The translations under genes and the position numbers were made by a program. Of a stretch of 7,139 nucleotides of DNA, positions 1 through 5,780 are shown in pieces (positions within the stretch are counted from its first letter, which is position 1; each line of letters begins with the position of its first letter). Origin of the DNA: Flavobacteriaceae bacterium (GTDB lineage Bacteria > Bacteroidota > Bacteroidia > Flavobacteriales > Flavobacteriaceae). Location of the stretch: contig JAUWLK010000139.1 of the NCBI GenBank assembly GCA_030613745.1, forward strand, positions 1 to 7,139, in the 5' to 3' direction. Under the pieces are notes generated by a model. It had not been told where the DNA came from, did not search any database, and saw nothing but the letters and a program-made list of their open reading frames with translations.

Positions 1-809
1 ATGGTTTTAATGATGGCAAACAGCAATCATTTATCTATTTAAAAAATGGATATGATTTAACTTTAAATTTTGACACCAAAGAATTTCCAAATTCAGTTGT
101 TTTCAAAGGAGAAGGTTCAGGAACTAATCAATATTTAACACAAAAACTCTTATATATACAAGATGAAAATCTTAACAATCTTAAAGAACTTTTCATTTTA
201 GATAAGTCTGAATTTGATGAAAAAATTGCAAGTATTTCTAAAAAATTGGATGAAATGTTAGCAAATGCTGATGACTTAGACCCTGACGTGTTAAAACAAG
301 AACAAGATGCTAATAAAAGAATGCTAGAGTTTTTTACAACTAATTATGATAAAGAAAACGCTATGGCATCTGCTTTTAAACCAGGAACACCATCACCAAA
401 ATTCAATTACCCGGATATAAGTGGTAAAAATATTTCTTTAGATGATTTAAAAGGTAAATATGTTTATGTTGATGTTTGGGCTACCTGGTGTGCACCTTGT
501 AAACGTGAAATACCATATTTAAAAGAACTTGACAAAGAATATAAAGATAAAGAAATTGCTATTGTTAGTTTATCTATTGACAAAATGGAACATAAAGAAA
601 AGTGGATGACTATGGTTAAGGATAAAAATTTAACCGGTATTCAAATTATGGCAGATAAAGATTGGAATTCCGACTTTGTTACAGCTTATAATATTAAAGG
701 TATTCCTCGCTTTATACTAATTGATAAAGAAGGTAATATTTTAGATTCTGATGCTCCAAGACCATCTGATCCAAGATTAAAAGAATTATTTAATAATTTA
801 GATCTCTAA
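1..809 (+). CDS. TlpA/ResA-like thioredoxin-fold thiol-disulfide oxidoreductase (5' partial)
   Basis: The frame is already open at the window edge (first whole codon at base 3), so the start lies upstream; 268 residues are visible. Roughly residues 1-125 form a polar, partly beta-rich then helical region, as in the N-terminal extensions of Bacteroidota TlpA-like proteins. From about residue 128 there is an AhpC/TSA-Redoxin-type thioredoxin fold with the motif WATWCAPCK. Its redox cysteines are C163 and C166 (codons 489-491 and 498-500), and the cis-proline is in GIP at 705-707. Family knowledge: such proteins are exported and reduce disulfides, for example in cytochrome c maturation or envelope maintenance. 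A signal peptide or lipobox would be upstream and cannot be seen. A Met at 246 is possible but is not the true start, because coding sequence continues in frame ahead of it. The exact substrate is unknown. Confidence 0.9.
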   Translation, partial: GFNDGKQQSFIYLKNGYDLTLNFDTKEFPNSVVFKGEGSGTNQYLTQKLLYIQDENLNNLKELFILDKSEFDEKIASISKKLDEMLANADDLDPDVLKQEQDANKRMLEFFTTNYDKENAMASAFKPGTPSPKFNYPDISGKNISLDDLKGKYVYVDVWATWCAPCKREIPYLKELDKEYKDKEIAIVSLSIDKMEHKEKWMTMVKDKNLTGIQIMADKDWNSDFVTAYNIKGIPRFILIDKEGNILDSDAPRPSDPRLKELFNNLDL

Positions 810-829
810 TAGTTATTATAAAGTATAAT

Positions 830-854
830 CCTAAAATAGATCAAAGATTTTAGG
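830..854 (+). repeat. Hairpin-forming inverted repeat just after the TlpA-like gene
   Basis: A perfect 8-bp inverted repeat, CCTAAAAT (830-837) and ATTTTAGG (847-854), has a 9-base loop. It lies 21 bases after the stop codon and 13 bases before the terminator stem. It has no U-run, so it is not a terminator by itself. It may protect the mRNA 3' end, or be a decayed or alternative hairpin. Confidence 0.5.
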
Positions 855-866
855 TGAAAAATATTG

Positions 867-900
867 AAACCATCAAAAGTTAGCTTTTGATGGTTTTTTT
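867..900 (+). terminator. Intrinsic terminator after the TlpA-like gene
   Basis: There is a perfect 13-bp stem, 867-879 against 884-896, with a 4-base TTAG loop. The core is CCATCAAAAG / CTTTTGATGG, and a run of seven T follows from 894. The A-tract on the left arm could also support termination on the - strand, but no - strand gene faces it. It separates the TlpA-like gene from the channel gene. Confidence 0.9.
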
Positions 901-964
901 ATACTAATTATAGGATATCAATATTTAAAAAACTACATTTATCTACAATTTTTTAATTAAATTT

Positions 965-1432
965 ATGCTTATTAATATTATCATTGGATTATTTGTAATA
1001 GGAATTACTGTAATCATTCAAGGATTTGGAACCAATTATTGGTTAAATCATATATTCACTAATTATTACCAATTGCCAATAGAAACTTTCAAAAAAAGAA
1101 AGGCAAAACTATTAATTCTCACTGCTTTTTTTCTTCTGTTATTACATTTTATAGAATCTGGAATTTGGGCATTTACATTTTATTTACTTCCTGGAATAAC
1201 AGAATTTGAGACTATGGAAAAAGCCATATATTTTTCATTAGTTACTTTTACAACATTGGGTTATGGTGATATAACGATTAGTTCTAGCAATAGAATATTG
1301 GCAGGTTTTGAGGCAATAAATGGCATATTACTCATTGGATGGTCAACCGCATATATGTTTTCAGTAGTACAATACATTTATAAGCGAACTTATGATGATA
1401 TTCAAAATAATAGCGCAAATGAAAAGAAATAA
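965..1432 (+). CDS. Small potassium channel family protein (pore-only, no RCK domain)
   Basis: This is a 155-residue inner-membrane protein. Hydrophobic segments lie at about residues 2-22, 48-75 and 110-138. A pore helix and selectivity filter sit between the last two: residues 84-102 end in TTLGYGD (T96-D102), the K+ channel signature with GYG. The short polar tail after residue 139 contains no RCK/TrkA_N or cyclic-nucleotide domain, so gating by a fused sensor is unlikely. The pore domain needs four copies, so a homotetramer is inferred. Compared with a two-helix KcsA-like pore, there is one extra N-terminal helix, which would place the N-terminus outside the cytoplasm. The start is the first ATG in frame, 65 bases after the preceding terminator; no Shine-Dalgarno is visible, as is normal for Bacteroidota. 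The ion-channel call is firm, but the physiological role is unknown. Confidence 0.85.
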   Translation: MLINIIIGLFVIGITVIIQGFGTNYWLNHIFTNYYQLPIETFKKRKAKLLILTAFFLLLLHFIESGIWAFTFYLLPGITEFETMEKAIYFSLVTFTTLGYGDITISSSNRILAGFEAINGILLIGWSTAYMFSVVQYIYKRTYDDIQNNSANEKK

Positions 1433-1444
1433 TTAAATACGCTT

Positions 1445-1551
1445 ATGGAAGATAATAAAAAGGAAAATATACAGGAAACAATCCCTGAAAAGTAGAATAA
1501 AATAATTCAGAAAAAAAGAAGAAAAGAGCTCCATAAAAAAAGTAACAATTA
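1445..1551 (+). pseudogene. Possible N-terminal scrap of the broken AI-2E family permease
   Basis: An ATG 12 bases after the channel stop codon opens a 16-codon reading frame (beginning MEDNKKENIQ) that ends at TAG 1493-1495. Beyond it the DNA reads as Lys-rich, hydrophilic peptide in more than one frame, with stops at 1534 and 1543 in the frame of the downstream permease remnant. A charged N-terminal tail is plausible for a permease. I therefore infer this is the original start region, joined to the C-terminal part after loss of the middle of the gene. No residues here are diagnostic, so it could also be unrelated non-coding DNA. Confidence 0.35.
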
Positions 1552-1884
1552 TTGGTTTTGATGCTTGCTATTATGCAAATTCCAGCTCTTTTGGCTATGA
1601 TTCCAGCAATAGCTATCGTGTTTTCAACTCATGATTCTATGTCAGCTATAATTTTTACCATTTATATTATTTTTGTAGCACTATCAGATAATTTTTTAAA
1701 ACCAATGCTTTTAGGAAAAGGATTACAAACACCTATGCTGGTAATATTAATTGGTGCTCTAGGTGGAATGATGTTTATGGGAATGCTTGGTCTATTTATT
1801 GGTCCGGTTATATTAGCTATTGCACATCAATTATATACAGCTTGGGTAGTAGATTATAAGGGCAAATTACCTGCTGAAAAATAG
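1552..1884 (+). pseudogene. C-terminal remnant of an AI-2E family (PerM/YdiK-like) transporter
   Basis: These 110 residues match the end of AI-2E/UPF0118 permeases: the IPALLAMIPA segment, then SDNFLKPMLLGKG (residues 45-57), then PMLVILIGALGG (61-72) and GLFIGPVILA (80-89). Hydrophobic segments lie at about 3-25, 31-46 and 61-93. Family members are normally about 340-370 residues with around eight membrane segments, so some 230 residues are missing. The longest frame begins at a TTG (the first ATG is at 1561). In-frame stops at 1543 and 1534 rule out continuation upstream, and only about 120 bases separate it from the channel gene. The visible C-terminus is well kept, which suggests recent loss. 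Family role: membrane permease implicated in autoinducer-2 or other small-molecule export. A short translated protein with a new role is possible but unsupported. Confidence 0.8.
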
Positions 1885-1914
1885 TAGAAGATTAAAATTA
1901 TTACTATTTATAAC

Positions 1915-1947
1915 AAAAACTGTCTGAAAATTCAGATAGTTTTTTTG
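1915..1947 (+). terminator. Intrinsic terminator after the permease remnant
   Basis: The stem pairs 1915-1926 with 1933-1944 (core ACTGTCTG / CAGATAGT, one G-U pair) around a 6-base AAAATT loop. It runs into a string of T at 1940-1946. It lies about 30 bases past the permease stop codon and presumably ends the channel-permease transcript. Confidence 0.8.
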
Positions 1948-2047
1948 TTCTAAAATATCAAAGTTCGATACCTCCATCAAAAAAATAATATATCAGTAAC
2001 CTTTATTACAAATATTAATCCAAATTATTATTTATTTTGTTGAATAA

Positions 2048-2064
2048 TTTATTATCATAATAAA
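2048..2064. promoter_or_regulatory. 17-bp palindrome, operator-like, upstream of the NifX-like gene
   Basis: TTTATTAT-C-ATAATAAA is a perfect 8-bp palindrome around one central base. Its shape resembles a dimeric repressor site. The sequence is all A/T except the centre, so chance occurrence in this AT-rich gap is a real possibility. It lies 87 bases upstream of the next start codon. Confidence 0.3.
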
Positions 2065-2066
2065 AC

Positions 2067-2087
2067 GAGTATAGTTAAAAAATACTC
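2067..2087 (+). repeat. Short inverted repeat upstream of the NifX-like gene
   Basis: GAGTAT (2067-2072) and ATACTC (2082-2087) form a 6-bp perfect inverted repeat with a 9-base A-rich loop. It immediately follows the 2048-2064 palindrome. It could be a weak hairpin or a protein site, and no U-run follows that would make it a terminator. Confidence 0.3.
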
Positions 2088-2096
2088 ACATTATAA

Positions 2097-2129
2097 AAAT
2101 GATTGTTGGTGGGTTCTTTGTAATCATTT
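2097..2129 (+). promoter_or_regulatory. Inverted repeat enclosing a G/T-rich segment in the leader of the NifX-like gene
   Basis: AAATGATT (2097-2104) and AATCATTT (2122-2129) are exact inverted copies. They flank a 17-base loop rich in G and T (GTTGGTGGGTTCTTTGT), which stands out in an otherwise A/T-rich gap. The repeat ends 21 bases before the ATG at 2151. It could be an mRNA leader hairpin or a pair of half-sites near a promoter. I recognise no known riboswitch. Confidence 0.35.
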
Positions 2130-2150
2130 AAAAACAATAAATACAAACAC

Positions 2151-2546
2151 ATGAAAACAACTGTTGCAGTAACTTCACAAAATAAAAAAACCGTAACCAA
2201 GCATGCCGGTGAATGCAGAAACTACTTAATATATACTATTGATAATGATACTATTATCAATAAAAAAGTATTAGAATTACAGAAAAATGAAACCTTAAAA
2301 TACACTTTTCATGAAGATCAAAGTGAAAATCCAAAAAATTTACTTTATGATGTAGATATTTTACTCACAGGGAGTATTGGTAAAGGTGGAATAAATCGTT
2401 TAGCCAATCAAAATGTCATTGCTTATCTAATCCAAGAAAAAGATCCTGATGCTGCTATTGACAAATTAATTAAAGGTACTTTAGAGGCTTTTGCTCCTGT
2501 TTCTCATCATAAAGAAGGTGGTGAATGTGGTCATCATCAACATTAA
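2151..2546 (+). CDS. NifX/NafY-like (Nitro_FeMo-Co domain) small protein with His/Cys-rich tail
   Basis: This 131-residue soluble cytoplasmic protein begins MKTTVAVTSQ and continues with KHAGECRNYLIYTI (residues 17-30). That is the opening beta strand, His-containing loop and second strand typical of the dinitrogenase iron-molybdenum cofactor fold (Nitro_FeMo-Co, PF02579). DVDILLTGSIGKGGINRL (67-84) and the following I-A-Y strand and helix complete the domain. The last 13 residues (119-131) carry five His and one Cys, suggesting a metal-binding tail. Family members in diazotrophs bind FeMo-co or its precursor NifB-co. Stand-alone copies in non-fixing bacteria have no settled role, and no nif gene is visible here, so a role in nitrogen fixation is not supported. 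No signal peptide is seen. The start follows an A-rich stretch without Shine-Dalgarno. The gene sits alone behind a long leader with inverted repeats. Confidence 0.75.
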   Translation: MKTTVAVTSQNKKTVTKHAGECRNYLIYTIDNDTIINKKVLELQKNETLKYTFHEDQSENPKNLLYDVDILLTGSIGKGGINRLANQNVIAYLIQEKDPDAAIDKLIKGTLEAFAPVSHHKEGGECGHHQH

Positions 2547-2587
2547 TTATATCTAAAAACCTCAATCTATTTAATTTTTATTTTTAC

Positions 2588-2595
2588 TATGTTTG
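2588..2595 (+). promoter_or_regulatory. Candidate -7 promoter element (TAnnTTTG) for the DUF3817 gene
   Basis: TATGTTTG fits the Bacteroidota -7 consensus TAnnTTTG exactly and lies 13 bases before the ATG at 2609. No TTG is seen at the expected -33 distance, and the implied leader is very short. Read-through from the NifX-like gene (62-base gap, no terminator) is an equally good explanation for expression. Confidence 0.3.
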
Positions 2596-2608
2596 CAAAA
2601 AATCAAAA

Positions 2609-2899
2609 ATGTTAAACATATTTAGAATAGTTAGTTATTTAGAAGGTATTTCTTATATATTATTACTATTTGTTGGAGTTCCTCTAAAATATTTTGCAAA
2701 TAATGACATATTGGTCAAATCATTAGGCATGCCACATGGTTTGCTTTTCATTTTATATGTACTTCTTGCTTTTTTCATTAAACCAAATTTTAATTGGAGT
2801 AACAAAGATTTCTTATTTATTTTGCTTGCTTCAGTAGTCCCGTTTGGTACTTTTTATATAGATAAACAGTATTTAAAAAATTCTACTTCACTTAAATAA
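2609..2899 (+). CDS. DUF3817 domain-containing membrane protein (YdzA-like)
   Basis: This 96-residue integral membrane protein opens with FRIVSYLEGISYILLLFVGVP (residues 5-25), has the central motif MPHGLLFILYVLLAF (41-55), and ends with the segment LLASVVPFGTFYIDK (72-86). These three hydrophobic segments and the LEG, HG and PFG(T)F motifs are characteristic of DUF3817, a small family of unknown function sometimes found beside transporters. The length fits the family. I chose ATG 2609 over the in-frame ATG at 2525. The 28 extra residues from 2525 do not look like the family, and that start would overlap the last codons of the NifX-like gene. The gene follows the NifX-like gene by 62 bases with no terminator between them, so co-transcription is possible. 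The biochemical function is unknown. Confidence 0.8.
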   Translation: MLNIFRIVSYLEGISYILLLFVGVPLKYFANNDILVKSLGMPHGLLFILYVLLAFFIKPNFNWSNKDFLFILLASVVPFGTFYIDKQYLKNSTSLK

Positions 2900-2952
2900 T
2901 CAGTCATAAAGTCATATAAAGCTTTAAATATCAGACATTTTGTCGTTTTTAA

Positions 2953-2981
2953 TTTGATTTATACCATTGGAATACATTTTG
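2953..2981 (+). promoter_or_regulatory. Candidate clpB promoter
   Basis: TTTG (2953-2956) and TACATTTTG (2973-2981) are separated by 16 bases. They resemble the Bacteroidota TTTG / TAnnTTTG elements, with one extra base inside the second. The predicted start of transcription would leave a leader of about 25-30 bases before the ATG at 3015. The 115-base gap also holds a TAAAGCTTTA palindrome (2917-2926). No CIRCE element is present. Confidence 0.3.
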
Positions 2982-3014
2982 ACATTCATTAATTGAATTT
3001 AAAAATGATATACA

Positions 3015-5603
3015 ATGAATTTTAATAATTTCACTATAAAATCACAAGAAGCCGTGCAAAAGGCTCAGCAAATTGCACAAGGCTTTGGTCATCAACAAAT
3101 TGAAAATGCACATATTTTAAAAGCTATTTTTGAAGTTGATGAAAATGTTACTCCTTTTATTTTAAACAAATTAGGAGTAAATATTGACATATTTAAACAA
3201 ACTTTAGAAAACATTATACAAAGTTTTCCTAAAGTTGAAGGCGGTGAATTAATGCTTTCAAAAACGGCAAATAAAATGTTAATTGACGCGAGTAATATCG
3301 CAAAAAAAATGAAAGATGAATATGTTTCACTTGAACATTTAATTCTTGCTGTTTTAAATTCAAAAGGCGCAACATCACAACTTTTAAAAGATAATGGTAT
3401 TAATGAAAAAGATTTAACAGCAGCTATTCTAGAACTCCGTAAAGGCAGCAAAGTAACTTCTCAAAGTGCTGAAGACACCTATAATTCTTTAAATAAATAC
3501 GCTAAAAACTTGAATCAACTTGCCAATGATGGAAAATTAGATCCTGTTATTGGCCGTGATGAAGAAATAAGACGAATTTTGCAAATTTTATCACGCCGCA
3601 CTAAAAATAATCCAATTTTGATTGGTGAACCTGGTACCGGCAAAACAGCTATTGCGGAAGGTTTAGCTCATCGTATTGTAAAAGGTGATGTACCTGAAAA
3701 TATACAAAATAAAGTAATTTATTCATTAGATATGGGTGCTTTAATTGCCGGAGCTAAATACAAAGGAGAATTTGAGGAAAGGCTGAAATCAGTTATAAAA
3801 GAAGTTATTGCATCAGATGGTGAAGTTATACTTTTTATTGATGAAATACATACCTTAGTTGGTGCCGGCGGAGGTCAAGGAGCTATGGATGCTGCAAACA
3901 TATTAAAACCTGCATTAGCTCGTGGTGAATTAAGAGCAATCGGGGCCACCACTTTAGATGAATATCAAAAACATTTTGAAAAAGATAAAGCTTTAGAACG
4001 TCGTTTTCAAATAGTAAAAGTAGATGAACCTGATACTGAAAGTGCAATTTCAATTTTAAGAGGTATTAAAGATAAATATGAAACGCATCATAAAGTACAA
4101 ATTAAAGATAGCGCTATTATTGCTGCTGTTGAGTTATCACAACGTTATATTTCCGATCGTTTTTTACCAGATAAAGCAATTGATTTAATGGATGAAGCTG
4201 CTGCAAAATTGCGTATGGAGATTAACTCTAAACCTGAAGAACTTGATGTTTTAGATCGTAAAATAATGCAGTTAGAAATTGAAATAGAAGCAATTAAACG
4301 TGAAAATGATACAAAAAAATTAAAAAATTTACATGAAGAGTTAGCAAATATCAAAGAGAAACGTAATGAGGTAAATGCCAAATGGACTAGTGAAAAAGAT
4401 GTTGTTGACAAAGTGCAATCTGCAAAAGAAAATATTGAAAATTTTAAATTAGAAGCAGAACGTGCTGAAAGAGATGGAAATTATGGTTTGGTTGCAGAAA
4501 TAAGATATGGAAAAATTAAAGACGAAGAAGAAAAGTTAGAAAATTTGCAAAGTGAGTTAGACAAAAATCAAGAAAATTCACTTATAAAAGAAGAAGTGAC
4601 CAGTGAAGATATTGCAGAAATTGTGGCTAAATGGACAGGGATTCCTGTACAGAAAATGCTGCAAAGTGATCGTGTAAAACTCTTGCATTTAGAAGAAGAA
4701 TTGCATAAGCGAGTTGTTGGGCAAAATGAGGCAATTGAAGCTGTTTCAGATGCTGTTCGCCGATCTAGAGCTGGTTTGCAAGACAGTAAAAAACCAATAG
4801 GATCTTTCTTATTTTTAGGAACAACCGGAGTTGGAAAAACTGAACTCGCAAAAGCTTTGGCAGATTATTTATTTGATGATGAAAATGCTATGACTAGAAT
4901 TGATATGAGTGAATACCAAGAACGGCATGCTGTAAGCAGATTAATTGGTGCACCTCCTGGATATATTGGTTATGAAGAAGGCGGGCAATTAACAGAAGCC
5001 GTTAGAAGAAAGCCTTATTCTGTTATTTTATTAGATGAAATTGAGAAAGCACATCCTGATACATTTAATATTTTGTTACAGGTTTTAGATGAAGGTAGAT
5101 TAACTGATAATAAAGGTAGGATAGCCGATTTTAAAAATTCAATTATAATTATGACATCTAACATGGGTGCTCATATCATTCAAGAGAAATTTGAAAACAT
5201 AGATATGGATAATCGTGATGTAATTATTAAATCAACCAAAACCGAAGTTTTAGGTCTGTTGAAAAAAACTATTCGTCCTGAATTTATAAATCGTATTGAT
5301 GAAATAATCATGTTTACACCTTTAAACAAAGACGAAGTAACGCAAATAGTAAGGCTACAGCTAAATGCGCTCTCTAAAATGTTAAAAGAAAAAAATATTG
5401 CGTTTTCTGCTACTGAAAAAGCTGTAGAAAGCTTATCTGAAAAAGGATATAACCCTCAATATGGAGCTAGACCAATAAAACGAGTAATTCAAAGAGAAGT
5501 ACTTAATGAACTATCAAAAGATATTCTAGCTGGAAAAATTACAGCGGATAGTCATATATTATTAGATGCTTTTGATGATAAATTGGTGTTTAGGAATAAG
5601 TAA
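3015..5603 (+). CDS. clpB: ATP-dependent chaperone/disaggregase ClpB
   Basis: This is a complete 862-residue Hsp100 protein, close to the usual 855-870. The double Clp_N domain spans about residues 4-145. AAA+ domain 1 has Walker A GEPGTGKT (204-211), pore-loop Y249 in KYKGEF, Walker B VILFIDE (271-277) and arginine-finger pair R329/R330. The ClpB-specific coiled-coil middle domain runs from about 405 to 525, which separates it from ClpA, and no ClpP-binding loop is obvious. AAA+ domain 2 has Walker A GTTGVGKT (602-609), pore-loop GYIGY (649-653), Walker B VILLDE (670-675) and sensor-2 GAR (817-819). All catalytic residues are present. Family role: a cytosolic hexamer that, with DnaK/DnaJ/GrpE, threads and rescues aggregated proteins after heat stress. 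The start matches the conserved N-terminus (MNFNNFTIKSQEAV). Its own candidate promoter and terminator suggest a single-gene unit. Confidence 0.98.
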   Translation: MNFNNFTIKSQEAVQKAQQIAQGFGHQQIENAHILKAIFEVDENVTPFILNKLGVNIDIFKQTLENIIQSFPKVEGGELMLSKTANKMLIDASNIAKKMKDEYVSLEHLILAVLNSKGATSQLLKDNGINEKDLTAAILELRKGSKVTSQSAEDTYNSLNKYAKNLNQLANDGKLDPVIGRDEEIRRILQILSRRTKNNPILIGEPGTGKTAIAEGLAHRIVKGDVPENIQNKVIYSLDMGALIAGAKYKGEFEERLKSVIKEVIASDGEVILFIDEIHTLVGAGGGQGAMDAANILKPALARGELRAIGATTLDEYQKHFEKDKALERRFQIVKVDEPDTESAISILRGIKDKYETHHKVQIKDSAIIAAVELSQRYISDRFLPDKAIDLMDEAAAKLRMEINSKPEELDVLDRKIMQLEIEIEAIKRENDTKKLKNLHEELANIKEKRNEVNAKWTSEKDVVDKVQSAKENIENFKLEAERAERDGNYGLVAEIRYGKIKDEEEKLENLQSELDKNQENSLIKEEVTSEDIAEIVAKWTGIPVQKMLQSDRVKLLHLEEELHKRVVGQNEAIEAVSDAVRRSRAGLQDSKKPIGSFLFLGTTGVGKTELAKALADYLFDDENAMTRIDMSEYQERHAVSRLIGAPPGYIGYEEGGQLTEAVRRKPYSVILLDEIEKAHPDTFNILLQVLDEGRLTDNKGRIADFKNSIIIMTSNMGAHIIQEKFENIDMDNRDVIIKSTKTEVLGLLKKTIRPEFINRIDEIIMFTPLNKDEVTQIVRLQLNALSKMLKEKNIAFSATEKAVESLSEKGYNPQYGARPIKRVIQREVLNELSKDILAGKITADSHILLDAFDDKLVFRNK

Positions 5604-5624
5604 TAAATAATTTATTTTAATCAT

Positions 5625-5669
5625 AAGGCTCTTAATCAATTATTAAAGATTAAGAGCCTTTTATTTTTT
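5625..5669 (+). terminator. Intrinsic terminator after clpB
   Basis: There is a perfect 13-bp stem: AAGGCTCTTAATC (5625-5637) against GATTAAGAGCCTT (5648-5660). The loop is 10 bases, and T-rich sequence follows (TTTTATTTTTT). It lies 21 bases after the clpB stop codon and isolates clpB from the next gene. Confidence 0.9.
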
Positions 5670-5780
5670 AAACTAACCCAAAAGTATATTTCCCTCAATC
5701 AAATACATACTTACCGAAAACATAGTTTTTTAAAATGTAGATAGATTTTAGGTTTACAAAGAATTTAAAATCCAAACAAT

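Noticed and set aside
246..809. Complete short thioredoxin starting at ATG 246
   Set aside because: The frame is open with coding-like sequence back to the window edge, so this ATG is an internal Met of a longer protein.
1950..2047. Small gene or RNA in the gap after the permease terminator
   Set aside because: I see no convincing start, coding pattern, tRNA fold or conserved RNA motif; the stretch is plain AT-rich DNA.
2525..2608. Upstream ATG giving DUF3817 an extra 28 residues and overlapping the NifX-like gene
   Set aside because: The added residues do not match the family, whose proteins begin near FRIVSYLEG. ATG 2609 gives the normal length.
2900..3014. CIRCE-type heat-shock operator in front of clpB
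   Set aside because: No TTAGCACTC/GAGTGCTAA repeats are present; only a 10-bp TAAAGCTTTA palindrome, which can occur by chance in AT-rich DNA.
3092..3451. Open frame on the - strand inside clpB
   Set aside because: It lies entirely opposite the conserved Clp_N coding region, its product is a Ser/Phe-rich low-complexity shadow, and it resembles no family.
4145..4411. Open frame on the - strand opposite the ClpB coiled coil
   Set aside because: The product is a Ser/Phe/Ile-rich antisense shadow of Lys/Glu-rich coiled-coil codons, with no independent support.
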